64,000 bases of DNA from the NCBI GenBank assembly GCA_034359265.1, contig CP136891.1, forward strand, positions 78,174,501-78,238,500, written 5' to 3'. The DNA is from Canna indica. Its lineage: Eukaryota > Streptophyta > Magnoliopsida > Zingiberales > Cannaceae. Under the pieces are notes generated by a model. It was not told the DNA's origin. It searched no databases and saw nothing but the letters and a program-made list of their open reading frames with translations. The translations under genes and the position numbers were made by a program. Below are positions 33,261-44,102 of the stretch, piece by piece. The number at the start of each line of letters is the position of its first letter. Within the stretch, counting starts at the first letter, position 1.

Positions 33261-33862
33261 ATGTCGGCTGATCGAAGTTGGATGTACCGACGTCTTGATC
33301 GTGGAGCTTTAACGAATGAGTTTCGATTAGGCGTAACGTACTTCCTAAATTTCGCCTATTCGAATCGGAATTTCGTTAGCATGGGTGATCAAATCCGATG
33401 TCCGTGCTGCATTTGTTCAAATGGACGATTTTTGGATCGGGAGACTGTCACTCTGCATCTATATACCAAAGGATTTGCACCAAGATATTTTCTATGGACT
33501 TGTCACGAGGAGTCACGCGAAGTCGGGACGTCGAGCAATCCTGTCGTTCAGACATATGGTGAATCTTCCTCTGCTGGTGCTTCTTCATCCAGTCAATGTA
33601 ATCCCTATAGAACTATGATACTTGATAGTCTTGGGGGTCAATTCCACCTGAATGATAATGTTGATCGGCCAATTCTTCAGACATCAATCCCACCAGATAC
33701 TACAGCGGTTGATATCACAGAAGTAGGGGCTGCGGTAGAGATTGAATTACCGAATAAAGAAGCTGCAGAATTTTACGAGATGTTGAAAGCTGCCGATGAA
33801 CCTTTGTATGAGAATTGTCCTAAATACACTAGGTTTTCAGCAATGAGAGCAAACTTAGACAA
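33261..33862 (+). pseudogene. CACTA TNP2-type transposase, N-terminal fragment
   Basis: The start at 33261 (MSADRSWMYRRLDRG) is preferred over an upstream in-frame Met at 33240, because plant CACTA transposases begin with this DRSWMY motif. The transposase-associated domain is clear: EFRLGVTYFLNFAYSN, the Cys-rich IRCPCCICSNGRFLDRE, and HLYTKGFAPRYFLWTCHEE within the first 100 residues. A Ser-rich linker follows, then a second conserved block near LPNKEAAEFYEMLKAADEPLYENC. After LDNG the reading frame enters WAK DNA and stops at 33890, so the last few codons are chimeric. The catalytic domain is missing and the element could not transpose by itself. Confidence 0.88.
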
Positions 33863-33887
33863 CGGTATTGGTAAGAGCATTCACAGC

Positions 33888-35265
33888 TAGGGGTGGCAAT
33901 TGTAACCGGTTAACCGAACCGCAAAATCCGGTTTTGGATAATGATTTTGCGGTTCGGTTTCGGTTTCAGTTAGTGAAACTCAAAAACCATTTCTAAATGG
34001 TTTGGTTTCGGTTACCAAGTTGCGGATAACCAGTAACCGAAACTGGTTATAAGTTTCGGTTTCGGTTATCGATTATTCGCGGTTAACCGATATCCAAAAC
34101 TGTTAAAATATAAGTTATTAAATTATTTAAACCCGAAACCCATTACCATTAACCCACTTACCCATTTACCCTTATATACAAAAATCTAAAATCTAAATCT
34201 AATCCTAAATTTTCCCTCACTCCCTCAGTCGACACTCTCATCACACTCAACACTCCTTCAGCCGACACTCTCGCGACTCCCCTTCCCTTCACCAACCCGA
34301 CTCTCTTGCGACTCCCCTCCCCTTCAACGACTACCGTCCCGACTCTCTCGCGACTCCCCTTCCCTTCACCGACTGTCGACGGCGACCCGACTATCTCGCG
34401 ACTCCCCTCCCCTTCAACGACTACCGTCCCGACTCTCTCGCGACTCCCCTTCCCTTCACCGAATTGGCGAATGCCGCGATCGCGAACTGGAGAGTGGCGA
34501 CTCCCCTTCCCTTCGCCACTCGACACCATCCACTCGTCCTTACTCCCCACACTCGCTCATCTGACCTGACTCAGCGAGACGGCGACAGTGGCGATTGGTG
34601 AGGCCGTGAACTAGAGACTGCGACTCCGATCACCAAATCAACCTCGAGTTGACTCCCTTCCAGCCTTCCCCCTCGGCCCTTGGCATCGGCGGCCCTCGCC
34701 GACTCCCAACCACCCGATTCACTCGACAATGGCTTCCTCCGTCTTCCCAGTCGACTTCCTTCGGCTTCCCAGGTTGAATTCCTCTGTCTTCCAAAGGTAT
34801 CTTACATGTTGATTCCTTAAATTGATGGATTTGTATCTCCAATTGGAACCGTAATGTTACATGCTTGGTAGATGTGGAAGGGTTTTAGTTTAAATCTTTT
34901 TTATGTTTTTTGTATGGTATTACCTTTTTTTTTTGTGTATTGTTAAATTGATGAATGTTGATTCCTTAAATTGATGGATTTGTATCTCTTGGAACCGCAC
35001 AGTGATGAATGTTTCTAAATGGATTTGCTTGTTGTGATGAATGTTGATTCGTTATATTGTTAATTACTGTTTTGGCATTTTTGAAGGTTCTATATAAATT
35101 GAAAAATATTCGATTTCGGTTAACTGTGGTTAAACGAAACCAAGTCGGTTTCGGTTTCGGATATAGATTTTTGAAACCGAATGGTTTTGGTTAGCGGATG
35201 TTTAGGTCGATTTCGGTTTCGGTTAACCCACAAAAATGTGGTTAACCGAACCGTTGCCATCCCTA
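33888..35265. mobile_element. hAT-like element, 1378 bp, TSD TTCACAGC
   Basis: Ends TAGGGGTGGCAA and TTGCCATCCCTA, with one mismatch between the repeats, flanked by perfect TTCACAGC at 33880-33887 and 35266-35273. Both subterminal regions are crowded with GGTTAACCGAACCGG-type motifs. The centre (34200-34840) is GC-rich with a short tandem repeat of CGACTCTCTCGCGACTCCCC. A possible small exon, starting at an ATG near 34729, leads into an AAAG|GTATC donor-like site. No transposase domain is recognisable. Confidence 0.9.
34265..34515. repeat. Short tandem repeat within the hAT element
   Basis: CGACTCTCTCGCGACTCCCC followed by TTCCCTTCACCGA or TTCAACGACTACCGTC alternates about six times. It leaves both strands open without a recognisable protein. 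Confidence 0.75.
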
Positions 35266-35953
35266 TTCACAGCAGTAACAATAGCACTACAACCGGTGAC
35301 ATATAAACTATTATAGGTAGAACGGTCGTCATAAATATAATCCATAGAATATGCTTCTAAGTTAAAAGTGAAAGGCCAATGCTTGATATCAATGTAGGAG
35401 GTGCTTTTGTTCTCTTGGTCCACGTCCATGGTTACAATTGGTGGTTCAATGAGCACGAGTCCCCATTCCATATCAAATTTTTTCACCTCAATGTTGCTAT
35501 CACCCAAGATCAGCCTTGGAGTAGCATGAGTGATATGGTTATTTATGCAAGTAAGGTTAAAGCTAGCCGAACGAAAGCAGCCATTGCCAATGCTGAAATG
35601 GTACTCAATACTGATGTTACCACAACTTCGTAAGCAGTTGGAAGGGGGGACGGAAACTATGTTTGTTGTCGATGTGGTTTCTTCGGCACATGCCAAGCCC
35701 AAAAACATTCATATAAGCATTGACCTGAGTAAGATCTCTAGCAACCCCATGATCCCCACTTCTCTGCTTGGTGTCCTGAAAATACTATATAATTAAGCAA
35801 TCATAAACCTATTGAAAACAATATATATAGACAATTATAGATATACCATTTATATATCTATGACTATATATTTGGCCTAAATACAATCTGATTGACTCAC
35901 ATTGATCTTATTTTTCATGAAGTTAACTTGAACTTGTCTTCAATTCAGGTCAT

Positions 35954-35990
<37 letters not shown>

Positions 35991-36215
35991 ATTAAATTAA
36001 ATTAAATTTTGATTGATGATATTTTAGAAATAAAATTTCATAAAATCATGAGAAACCACAAAATTCATAGTTTAAAAATTTGGCCAAAATTTATGTTTTT
36101 CAAACCATGAGATTACTATATATACCGTACCTACCTGACCATTTATTAGAAGTCTTCTCAAACATAAAATTAAACCATACCATATCATGATAAACCATAT
36201 TATACCATGAAATAA

Positions 36216-36475
36216 ACAAGACCTTAGAGAAGATTTTTATTATGCCATTCTCGAGATTGATGGGTCTGAGGTTGCTGGCGGTCTCCGCACCATCTATTTT
36301 GGGGATAAGTGATATGAGAGCTTTGTTTATCCATTGCATATCAGAGGGGTTTTGTTGCAAGTCGTTGAAGAGGTGATTCAAAACGTCGCTGATCTTATTC
36401 CATTTTTTTTTTGAAGAATTTCATTGGATACCATCTGGGCTAGGGGATTTATAGTTATTCAATTTTCCTATGACC
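36216..36475 (-). pseudogene. LINE reverse transcriptase fragment
   Basis: A minus-strand stretch reading SPSPDGIQ, then NHLFNDLQQNPSDMQWINKA, SLIPKIDGAETASNLRPINL and NGIIKIFSKV matches the start of a plant LINE reverse transcriptase. A run of A/T and a stop near 36410 break the frame. It covers only about 85 codons, with no catalytic FADD region. Both ends pass into unrelated AT-rich sequence. Confidence 0.8.
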
Positions 36476-37546
36476 CCATGTACTTCCTCGCCGATCTTTG
36501 GAAATCGGCATCAATTTTAGAAAATCGGCGTCAATCTGGCGTATGCAAAATTGGCCTCAGTTTGTCAAAAAAGCGACGCTTGAAATCGGCACTGAAATAG
36601 CCGCCGGTTTTGTTTTTTATTTTATTTTAGTTTTTTGAAGTCGGCATTTGTCCCTGGCACTGGTCTCATAATGATGATTTTTTTCTTTTTAGTGGATGTT
36701 CTGCTCTTGGTTATGGCAACCTTTGTTGCCAACCTTAATTCATTTTTCTCTTAATTTCTCAAAAAGAGGTAATCCCAAAGCTTGTAGGTACATCTTGTTT
36801 GAAGGCCTACCTACAGACTTATTAGTCTCACCAACTCTATACCATAGCTCATATCTAAGGTACTTCCTATGCGTATTGCATGACAGTGACTGAGACATAA
36901 CGTATTAACGCAAGGATATAAGACCACTTTTGTAAATTATTATTATCCATGATTGACAGGCATGCACACATATTAATTATTTTTCCTAAATAATATTATC
37001 CAAATGCTGAGTTGAAATATTTCATTATAAGGAGAATTCATCAGCTACGCAACAAACGAAGAGTCAATAATGTTTACAGCAAAAAAAAACAAAATGTTTA
37101 CAGCAAAAAAAAGAAACAAACTCGACTCATTCAATTGAAAGACTTTTTTAAAAAAATTCCATAGAATCAAATCAAAACTCTTGCAAAATTAAACAAGTTT
37201 TTGGTTTTGGTTACACAAAGTAATAACACTAATAATATTTTTAATATAAAAATAATAAAATTTGTGAAGTAAAATTTTCAAACTTCGACTTCTCTTCCAT
37301 TTTAAAATAATTTCATTTGAAAAAATAGATTAAAATCATATTTTAATTTCAATCCACTCCAGATATATTTTTATTTCACTGATTTTTCTTTTCGAAAAAT
37401 TAAATTAACCCGGTGGACAGCCTTAAAAATAGATATCTTGATTAAAATAAAATACATTAATCAAAATCAGTTATGTACTGTATATTTGCATGCTTTACCG
37501 GGAAATATAGTTTAATGGCAAACAATATTGCTTATGGAATATTAAG
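36476..37546. other. Unassigned intergenic sequence
   Basis: 36480-36660 is a moderately GC-rich stretch with repeated AATCGGCGTC/AATCGGCAC motifs. The rest is AT-rich, with near-duplicate A-rich blocks at 37075-37110 (GTTTACAGCAAAAAAAA twice). No gene is recognisable. Confidence 0.45.
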
Positions 37547-37680
37547 TCACCTTGGATAATTTTGCGACAACGTACATGAGTTCATTCTCAATGTTATAAA
37601 TCCTAGATGTCCCATATATGCTTGATCAATCAGTTCAGCATAGGATGAAGCACTTAGCAAATAATCAGTTTCCATATTTT
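37547..37680 (-). pseudogene. WAK-like copy 5, C-terminal scrap
   Basis: The minus strand carries the last 40 or so codons and stop of a WAK-like kinase. A SASSYAELIDQAY-like stretch is followed by a divergent version of the RIYSMENE region and the terminal YPR with stop at 37547-37549. The 3' flank (ATTGCTTATGGAA) matches that of copies 1-3. Upstream of about 37680 the homology stops. It has no kinase core. Confidence 0.75.
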
Positions 37681-37878
37681 CATTTGCATTTGGATATTTT
37701 TGTAGCATTGGTAGTCTCTTGTGAGACTTTTCATCTATGTCATGGAGTGGTGTCCTTTTATGTTATGGAGTATGAAATTATTTGTCTTCATATTTATATA
37801 TGCATTTCGATTGTGTCCTTTATCATATTCTGTTTGGTTAATTGTGAGGCTTCAAGTTACGTGGGTGTATCCTTGGCC

Positions 37879-38706
37879 TGGTAGGGACTTTCCAATTTGC
37901 CAGAGCAATGACGAATCATGGCAGAATATTTTCTACATATTTGTAAATATATTTTCGAGTCCATGTAATTTTGACTTTTATTATAGTTGGTACTTGTAAA
38001 ATCTCTTGTGCGGTCCCTGAGGTCCCACGATATGAGTTGGATGCATTTCGAGGTCATTCATGTTTGGTGCATATTTCAGCCCGTGGCTAGGTGAATTGGG
38101 CAAAACAGCTCCGTTTCTGTAGCGCTGGGCTGGGCTGGGCAAACGTTGCTGCACTGCGTGAGCGGAGCAGTGGAAGTTTAGCAGAGCGAGAACGGTGTGT
38201 TGTGGCTAAGCGGAGCAGTTTTCATGCATTCTGCATGGCCGTGGGCATAGAAAATCACCATCTCGGTTGGCCATAATTTTGTCATGCTCCTCATGCTTTT
38301 GGGAACCTTGGGGATGACACTTCGGGGTTAGGGGTCTCATGTATAATGTAGGAGAGTGTTAGCAAAAAAAGTGGTTGCCTTGGGCGGAGACGAACAAGCT
38401 GCCCATATGGGCGTGCGACCAGTCGATCTTTGCCTAGGACAACTTGTAGAGCAGGTTCTGCACTCGATTTTATATTTTCTTGCGTCCATAGTCCAGTAAA
38501 TGTTGTTTTACTTTACACCTTCAATAGCATTCAACCAACATGGTCTATTGGGGGCGTAGATATAGAGTGCGAGGTTGGTACGTCCCTTGACGCATGCCCC
38601 GCGATGTTAAATCAGGAATCCAAATTTGGGATGGTAGGCTTATCCCTTGCACGGGATGCAAGGGTGCCGCACAGGTTCTTTCGCACAAAACAATTGGCCC
38701 GTGACG
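37879..38706 (+). repeat. 5' LTR of the non-autonomous element
   Basis: Starts TGGTAGGGACTTTCC and ends CCCGTGACG, the final CA apparently mutated to CG relative to the 3' LTR. Confidence 0.85.
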
Positions 38707-38708
38707 GT

Positions 38709-38721
38709 TGGTATCAGAGCC
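38709..38721 (+). other. Primer binding site (tRNA-iMet)
   Basis: A perfect TGGTATCAGAGCC two bases after the 5' LTR; the standard minus-strand DNA priming site for many plant LTR retrotransposons. Confidence 0.88.
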
Positions 38722-38886
38722 AGGTTTGCATGCCTCCAAATGGGGGAGCCCTCGATGCAGACATAGCTGACATGCATTCCGTCTATGATGCTCAGGTGCT
38801 GATGTAGTGAAACAAGTCGATGGACATTCCGATTGTGGTATTCGAGGAGGCAAACATTCGATGATCGATGCAAAGATCGTGACTTT

Positions 38887-39325
38887 TGCGCAAGGCAGAT
38901 GGCCCTTAAGACGCAAAGTCGTTTGCACGCAGAACAGATGTATCTTATGTCATGTGCGCAGAGCAAATGTCTAGTAAGACACAAAGTTGTGCGCAAACAA
39001 GACTCTCTCATAAGATGCGAGGATTATGCGCAAGGCAGATGTCCCCTAAGATGCAACGCAGAGCCGATGGCTTGTGAGTCACCAAGTATGGTGCACAGGG
39101 TGGATGACCACTAAGATGCAGCACAGACCAGATGGCTCGTGAGTCGCCAAGTTTGTACGCGGGGTTGATGACCCCTATGATGTAGCGTAGAGCAGATGGC
39201 TCATAAGACACAAGGTTGGTGCGCAGGGCAGATGTCCCCTAAGTCGCAAGGTTGGTGCGCAGAGCAAATTGCTCCTAAGACACAAGTTTTTCACGCATGG
39301 AGCAGATGGGCATGTAAGGCACAAG
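38887..39325 (+). repeat. Tandem repeat of about 33-35 bp, about 13 units
   Basis: Units such as TGCGCAGGGCAGATGTCCCC followed by TAAGACGCAAGGTTGG repeat with drift through this part of the internal region. Alternate units carry CAGATGGCTCATAAG and GATGACCCCTAAGATG variants, so the higher-order period may be two units. Confidence 0.82.
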
Positions 39326-39739
39326 ATTGACACGTTGAAACAAGCACTAGTGAAGAACAACTGTAGTGTGGCAGCAATGCTCTTATTGCAAAGAGTTGGC
39401 GGATGTTGTGGCCAGGTTGGAGCAAATCCCTCAAGTTGTGGTCCGAGAGCGCAGCGTAAGACTTGGCTCGTTGAGATGGACTCGGTGGTGGGTATCATGA
39501 CCCTGCGGGGGAGAGTTGAAGCAACAATCAATGTAAGTCTTGTCTTGTTGAGATGGGCCCGGAGGTGGGCACCATGACCCTACGGGGGCAAGTTGGAGCA
39601 GTGATCGGCTCGAGCTCTTGCTGAGGCAGAGCTGGACAAGGCGGTGGTGGAGGCAATGTTCTATCGTGGTGCGGCCAAGGAACTACTCATCAATTGGGTG
39701 TTGCACAACGATACCCAGATGTTATCCGAGACGAGCATT

Positions 39740-40030
39740 GTTCAATGGCGCTCGTATGCTCTTCAAGTATGGGACTTTTCATTGCCCAGCAAGAATGAGA
39801 CTTGGTGAATCGAATAGCCATCTCTCGGGTTCATTCGCGCGAGCGTTGCTCAACGGTGCTCGTGTGCCCCACAAAGTCTGGACCCTCATAGCCTAGCAAC
39901 ATTGAGACTTGGTGAATCAAGTAGCCTCTTCTTGGTGTCTATCCAAGCGAGCGCTGCTCAACGGAGCTCGTTTGCTCCACAAGTCTGGGACTCTCGTTGA
40001 CCAGCAACAACGAGTTTGAGAATCTCAAAG
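39740..40030 (+). repeat. Tandem repeat of about 110 bp, about 2.5-3 units
   Basis: Three blocks share CGAGCGTTGCTCAACGG, a variable CACAAAGTCTGG part and CCAGCAACAATGAGACTTGG-like sequence. A related two-unit repeat (GACCCTGCGGGGGAGAGTTG) precedes it at 39475-39605. Confidence 0.7.
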
Positions 40031-40270
40031 CCCTGACTTGCAACAATAGGAGATGATGAAATTCAATGATGTTCCAAGTAGTCATTTCCTGATGGCGGAC
40101 TTTACACGGCGAAACTCGACATGTTGCGGCCCCACTGGCGTGTCGTTACTTAGGCGGTGTTTCCTTCGACTACTTATGAATAATTCACTTCAACATTTGC
40201 AACCTATGCAGAAAGGCAGTGCGGCTGAGACGAGTTCGATGAGGATGTGGAAGCTTGAAGTGGGGGAGGA

Positions 40271-41102
40271 TGTTAGGGACTTTCCGATTTGCCCGAGCTA
40301 ACAACAAAGAATCATGGTGAAATGTTCTCTATATGTTTGTAAATATATTTTCAAGTCCATGTAATTTTGGCTTTCATTATAGTTCATACTTGTAAAATCC
40401 CTTGTGTGATCCCCGAGGTCTCATAGTACGAGTTGAATGCATTTCAAGGTCATTCGATGCTTAGTGCGCATTTCAGCTAGTGGGTAGGCGAACTGGGCAA
40501 AACAGCTCTGTTTCTCTAGCCATGGGCTGGGCAAACACTGCTGCACTACGCGAGCGAAGCAGTGCGCGTTGAGCGGAGCGAGAATGGTGCGCTGCGACTA
40601 AGAGGAGCAGTTTTTCTGCATTCTACATGGTCGTGGCCATGAAAAATCACTATCTCGATCGGCCATAATTTTGTCATGCTCCTCGTGCTTTTGGGAACCT
40701 TGGGGGTGACACTTGGAGGTTAGGGGTCTCATGTATAATGTAGAAGAGTGTTGGCAAACAGAGCGGTTGCCTTGAGCGGAGACGAACGAGTTGCCCATAT
40801 GGGCGTGCGACCAGTCGATCTTCGCCTAAGACAACTTGCGGAGCTTGTCCTATGTACACTTGATTTTATATTTTCTTGCGTCCATGGTCTTATAAATGTT
40901 GTTTTACTTTACGCCTTCAATACCATTCGACCAACATGGTCTATTGGGGGCGCAGATATGGAGCACGAGATTGGTACGTCCCTTGACGCATGCCCCGCAA
41001 TGTTAAGTCGGGAAGCCCAATTAGAGACGGTAGGCTTATCCCTTGCACGGGACGTAAGCGTGCCGCACGGGTTCTTCCGCACAAAATAATTGACCCGTGA
41101 CA
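40271..41102 (+). repeat. 3' LTR of the non-autonomous element
   Basis: Starts TGTTAGGGACTTTCC directly after the polypurine tract and ends CCCGTGACA; 832 bp against 828 bp for the 5' LTR. Confidence 0.87.
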
Positions 41103-41106
41103 GGCC

Positions 41107-42502
41107 GATCATGCTATCCCGAGTTTGGAGCGTGGTAGTTAATAATAGAATCCAATGCTTTGTTATAAGATATAATACTCTTCTATTCAATTTATTGTGG
41201 ATGGATCGAATATATTTAGTATTTAAGATTTGTTGGGGATATATAGAAGGGGGAAAATGTTCTTGTATTTAGGAGATATCCGATAAAATTAATTAATTAG
41301 CATTTAAGATTGAAGTTTGGATATTTCTTTTTTCCAGAATTTTAAATCATATTCCTTTTTTATTTCTAACCAAAATCATACCGAGTTAGGTATAATTTAC
41401 TCAAGTTTTGAAATAAAACATAGAATATATACAAAATTGTGAAAAGTAGAACTTGGAATCCAAGCTAACTAATTAAAATATATTACACTATATATTCTCT
41501 ATTTAGAAGGATATATGCCAAATTGGAAGCTCTTAATGGGTGCTTCAAGGAAAATTACACATATAATAGCTAGCCATCCACCAACATATAATATATATAT
41601 ATTCCACTTTCTTTAAAATATGGTTATGATGTTCAGCAAGCTATTTACCGAACTCGAAACTATAATTAAGTTCAAAATGACAAAAACTGAAACTATAAAA
41701 AAAAATTATGAATGCATACACTACCGGAACTAATTTTGACAATATACCCTTATTGACCTTATAAGCTTGTTCTAACAAAACAATAATAATATAATTTAAT
41801 ATTTTATTTTGTTAAAATAATATATAGAACATAATTTTGTTTTCGACTGGACTCTTAGGCAATATTTCCCTCGATGAGAAAGACCATAGGAGGGGCATGA
41901 TAGACGCACATCCTCTTTCTTAATTAGGGATTGAATAGGAAAATAAGAACTTGAAAAAAAAACCAGATTTCAGTAAGATCTATACTACTTTTAACACATT
42001 ATATGGATAAAGAATATAAAAACGGTCAATTAAGAATGACTATATACGCAACTAGCTAGTTAATCGAGCTTAAGTTTATATGGGTAATATACATTTGCTT
42101 AGTCATTATAATATGACAATCTCAACAGTACTCATATAAGAATATATATATCAATCCAAACATAAATCTTATTTGATAGATGATAAAAGGGTATTATCAT
42201 TAGATAATAAATGAATTAATGTACAAATATTTATTTTCCCAAAAATTTGTCATTAATTAATTAACTGGGTCTCCAGCATATATATATACCCAGGAATTTA
42301 TTCCAGCTAGCCAAACTTTGGAGAATACAAGCTCAACAAAAACATAGCTACGTACAATGGATAGAAAAAATTATATACCTAAAGTATATGCATGATTACA
42401 TGTATGCTACATATTCTTAAGCCCAAATTACATAGTGTATATTTAATTTAGAAGTTCCAAATTTGGTTTAGATGAAAACATTATTGCTTATGGAAAATAA
42501 GC
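41107..42502. other. AT-rich intergenic sequence, 3' flank of WAK copy 2
   Basis: 41107-42060 is AT-rich with nothing recognisable. 42080-42500 is homologous to 46060-46490, the 3' flank of WAK copy 3 (shared TACATTTGCTTAGTCATTAT, CCCAGGAATTTATTCCAGC and others), showing that the duplicated unit of the cluster extends at least 400 bp beyond the stop codon. Confidence 0.65.
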
Positions 42503-44102
42503 TCACCTTGGATAATACTGTGACAACATGATTTCATTCTCCATGCTGTAAATCCTAGATGTTCCTTGATATGCTTGATCAATGGGTTCAGAGGAAGCAT
42601 ATGATGAGGCACTTAGCAAATACTGACTTTCTTCTTCAGTAGTTTCAGTAGTGTAAAGACTTTTGTTCTTTTTTGCTCTAGCCCTTCGCAAGCTTTGCAA
42701 CTTATACTCAACTTCTTTCATTGTGGGTCTTTCAACTCCTTTCAACTTTAAACACATTTCAATTAGTTGAATAATTTCAGCAAGCTACTCACTTCCTTCT
42801 TTCATAACACAATCTTCCACAAGATCAAAAACTTAATTCTCTCTCCTTGCTTGAAGAAAATGCATAGCTAGATTTAGACCTTTCTCATCTCCGCTTGAGT
42901 AAATAGGCTTCTTTCCGGTTATGAGTTCTAGAAGAACAACTACAAAACTATAAACATCACTCTTCTCTGTTAGTTGACTAGTTTGATAATACTCAGGAAC
43001 TAGGTACCCAAATGTACCTTGTATCGTTGTAACTATATGAGTTTTGTCAAGCGGAATACATCTTGAAGCTCCAAAATCTGATATTTTTTCAGTGAAATTA
43101 TCATCTAATAGGATATTCGATGATTTAACGTCCCTAGATATGAAAAAATGGATATTGAAGCAGCTGAATGCAGATAATCAAGTGCTCCTGCAACTTCGGT
43201 AGCAATCCTTAGGCGATCATCCCAAGATAGTATAGACTCAGTACCATTTGAATTGTGAAGATGTTCTGAAAGGGCCCCATTTGAAATAAATTCATAGATT
43301 AACAATGGCACTTCAATTCCCAAACAACATTCAAAAAGTTTTACAACATGCCTGTGATTGATTTGAGAAAGAATTGCAACCTCATTTATAAATTGGTCTA
43401 TCTTCGTCTTCTTAACATTTTTGGATGTTTTAATAGCAACGATAGGCTGGTCAAATAAAATTCCTTTGTAAACAGTGCCATGCCCTCCACGACCAAGTCG
43501 AGTTTCATCAAAATTGTTTGTTGCCTTTTCTATCTCTACAAGGGAAAATATTTGTGTCCTCTCGGCAACATTTTCGCTTGAAGAGATAAGTTGTTGCATC
43601 AATAAACAATGATTTTGACGAAAATGCTTTTCTCTTACCTTCTTTTGGTTTGTTTTCTTCCATTTCCTGGTCAGGATGACTAACATTATACTTAACAATA
43701 ATAGGCTTACTCCAATGCTTGCACCGACGATGACACCTGCATAATATCAATATGAATTAAGTACACATTGTCTTATTAGGTTCCATGTACTATTTTTGGA
43801 AATTGTAATAATTAATAATGTATGCATCCTGAGATCTATAATCCCCAAAACTAAATTTTCTATGATTAAGAGGAATGACCTTCAACTACTAGTTAATTAA
43901 GATAGCATTGCAAATTAATTAAAATTAGAAACAAACTATATATGTCTATAGTTTCCACTTTAATTATTATGATTAATAAATGAGGACTCAACTAATAGAA
44001 GAGTTTTGTTCTTGTCAGGGATGTTGATGCACACTCCATGTTTAGGATCACCAACTGTTCCTGGTGGACAAGTGCAATTGAAGCTTCCCTCTGTATTCGT
44101 AC
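42503..44102 (-). pseudogene. WAK-like copy 2: EGF-Ca part and broken kinase
   Basis: Read from 44102, the minus strand enters in the middle of the EGF-Ca exon (ends CPPGTVGDPKHGVC, exon end 43993), then an intron, then the transmembrane and kinase exon (43736-42503). The N-lobe is good: [19 protein letters not shown], an intact glycine loop GRGGHGTVYKG, Lys in IVAIKTSKNV. At SAASISI an insertion shifts the frame and removes the HRDVK catalytic loop (about 43130-43140). Two later nonsense changes occur near 42833 (TAA in the RDNQFF region) and 42786 (TAG in GSEKELAE). The C-terminus QAYQGTSRIYSMENE is intact. The ectodomain is lost at the junction with a Copia fragment at 44102/44103. Confidence 0.9.

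Larger units (their letters stand above)
31627..33862 (+). mobile_element. CACTA (En/Spm) transposon, 5' part only
   Basis: The terminus CACTACTAGAAATTAGG begins at 31627. It is followed by subterminal repeats of GCAACGGCTTTCT in alternating orientation to about 31940, a GC-rich leader, a tandem repeat of TCCACTTCGGACGCGCGCCG units, a large inverted repeat (about 33001-33185) and the first exon-like part of a TNP2-type transposase gene from 33261. At about 33862 it passes abruptly into WAK sequence; the 3' half and second terminus are absent. Confidence 0.85.
33863..35750 (-). pseudogene. WAK-like copy 4, 5' fragment split by a hAT element
   Basis: The minus-strand start MGLLEILLRSMLI at 35750 is followed by an in-frame TGA where the other copies have Trp, inside the signal peptide. 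The galacturonan-binding domain is readable: NCLRSCGNISIEYHFSIGNGCFRSASFNLTC, then VLIEPPIVTMDVDQEN and STSYIDIKHWPF. At VTGCSAIVTAV the frame meets a 1378 bp hAT insertion (33888-35265). Beyond it only about 25 bp of WAK sequence (33863-33887) remains before the CACTA element. EGF and kinase parts are absent. The fragment at 37547-37680 might be its separated 3' end. Confidence 0.87.
37879..41102 (+). mobile_element. Non-autonomous LTR retrotransposon, 3224 bp
   Basis: Two LTRs (37879-38706 and 40271-41102) enclose a 1.56 kb internal region. A tRNA-iMet primer binding site TGGTATCAGAGCC lies at 38709 and a polypurine tract AAGTGGGGGAGGA ends at 40270. The flanks share GGCC (37875-37878 and 41103-41106), a possible four-base duplication. 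The internal region has no gag, protease, integrase or reverse transcriptase; it is mostly minisatellite. It must have depended on enzymes from a related autonomous element. The LTRs differ visibly by many substitutions and indels, so the insertion is not recent. Confidence 0.88.

Noticed and set aside
34158..34569. 130-codon minus and 87-codon plus frames in the hAT element
   Set aside because: Both are readings of a short tandem repeat and show no domain.
38709..38721. tRNA-like match TGGTATCAGAGCC
   Set aside because: It is the retrotransposon primer binding site, only 13 bases, with no cloverleaf around it.
38887..39325. Regularly spaced repeats that might suggest a CRISPR array
   Set aside because: Units are contiguous and drifting, with no unique spacers, inside a plant retrotransposon.
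38430..39577. Several open frames of 90-130 codons in the non-autonomous LTR element
   Set aside because: They lie in LTR and tandem-repeat DNA on both strands and match no gag or pol domain by eye.
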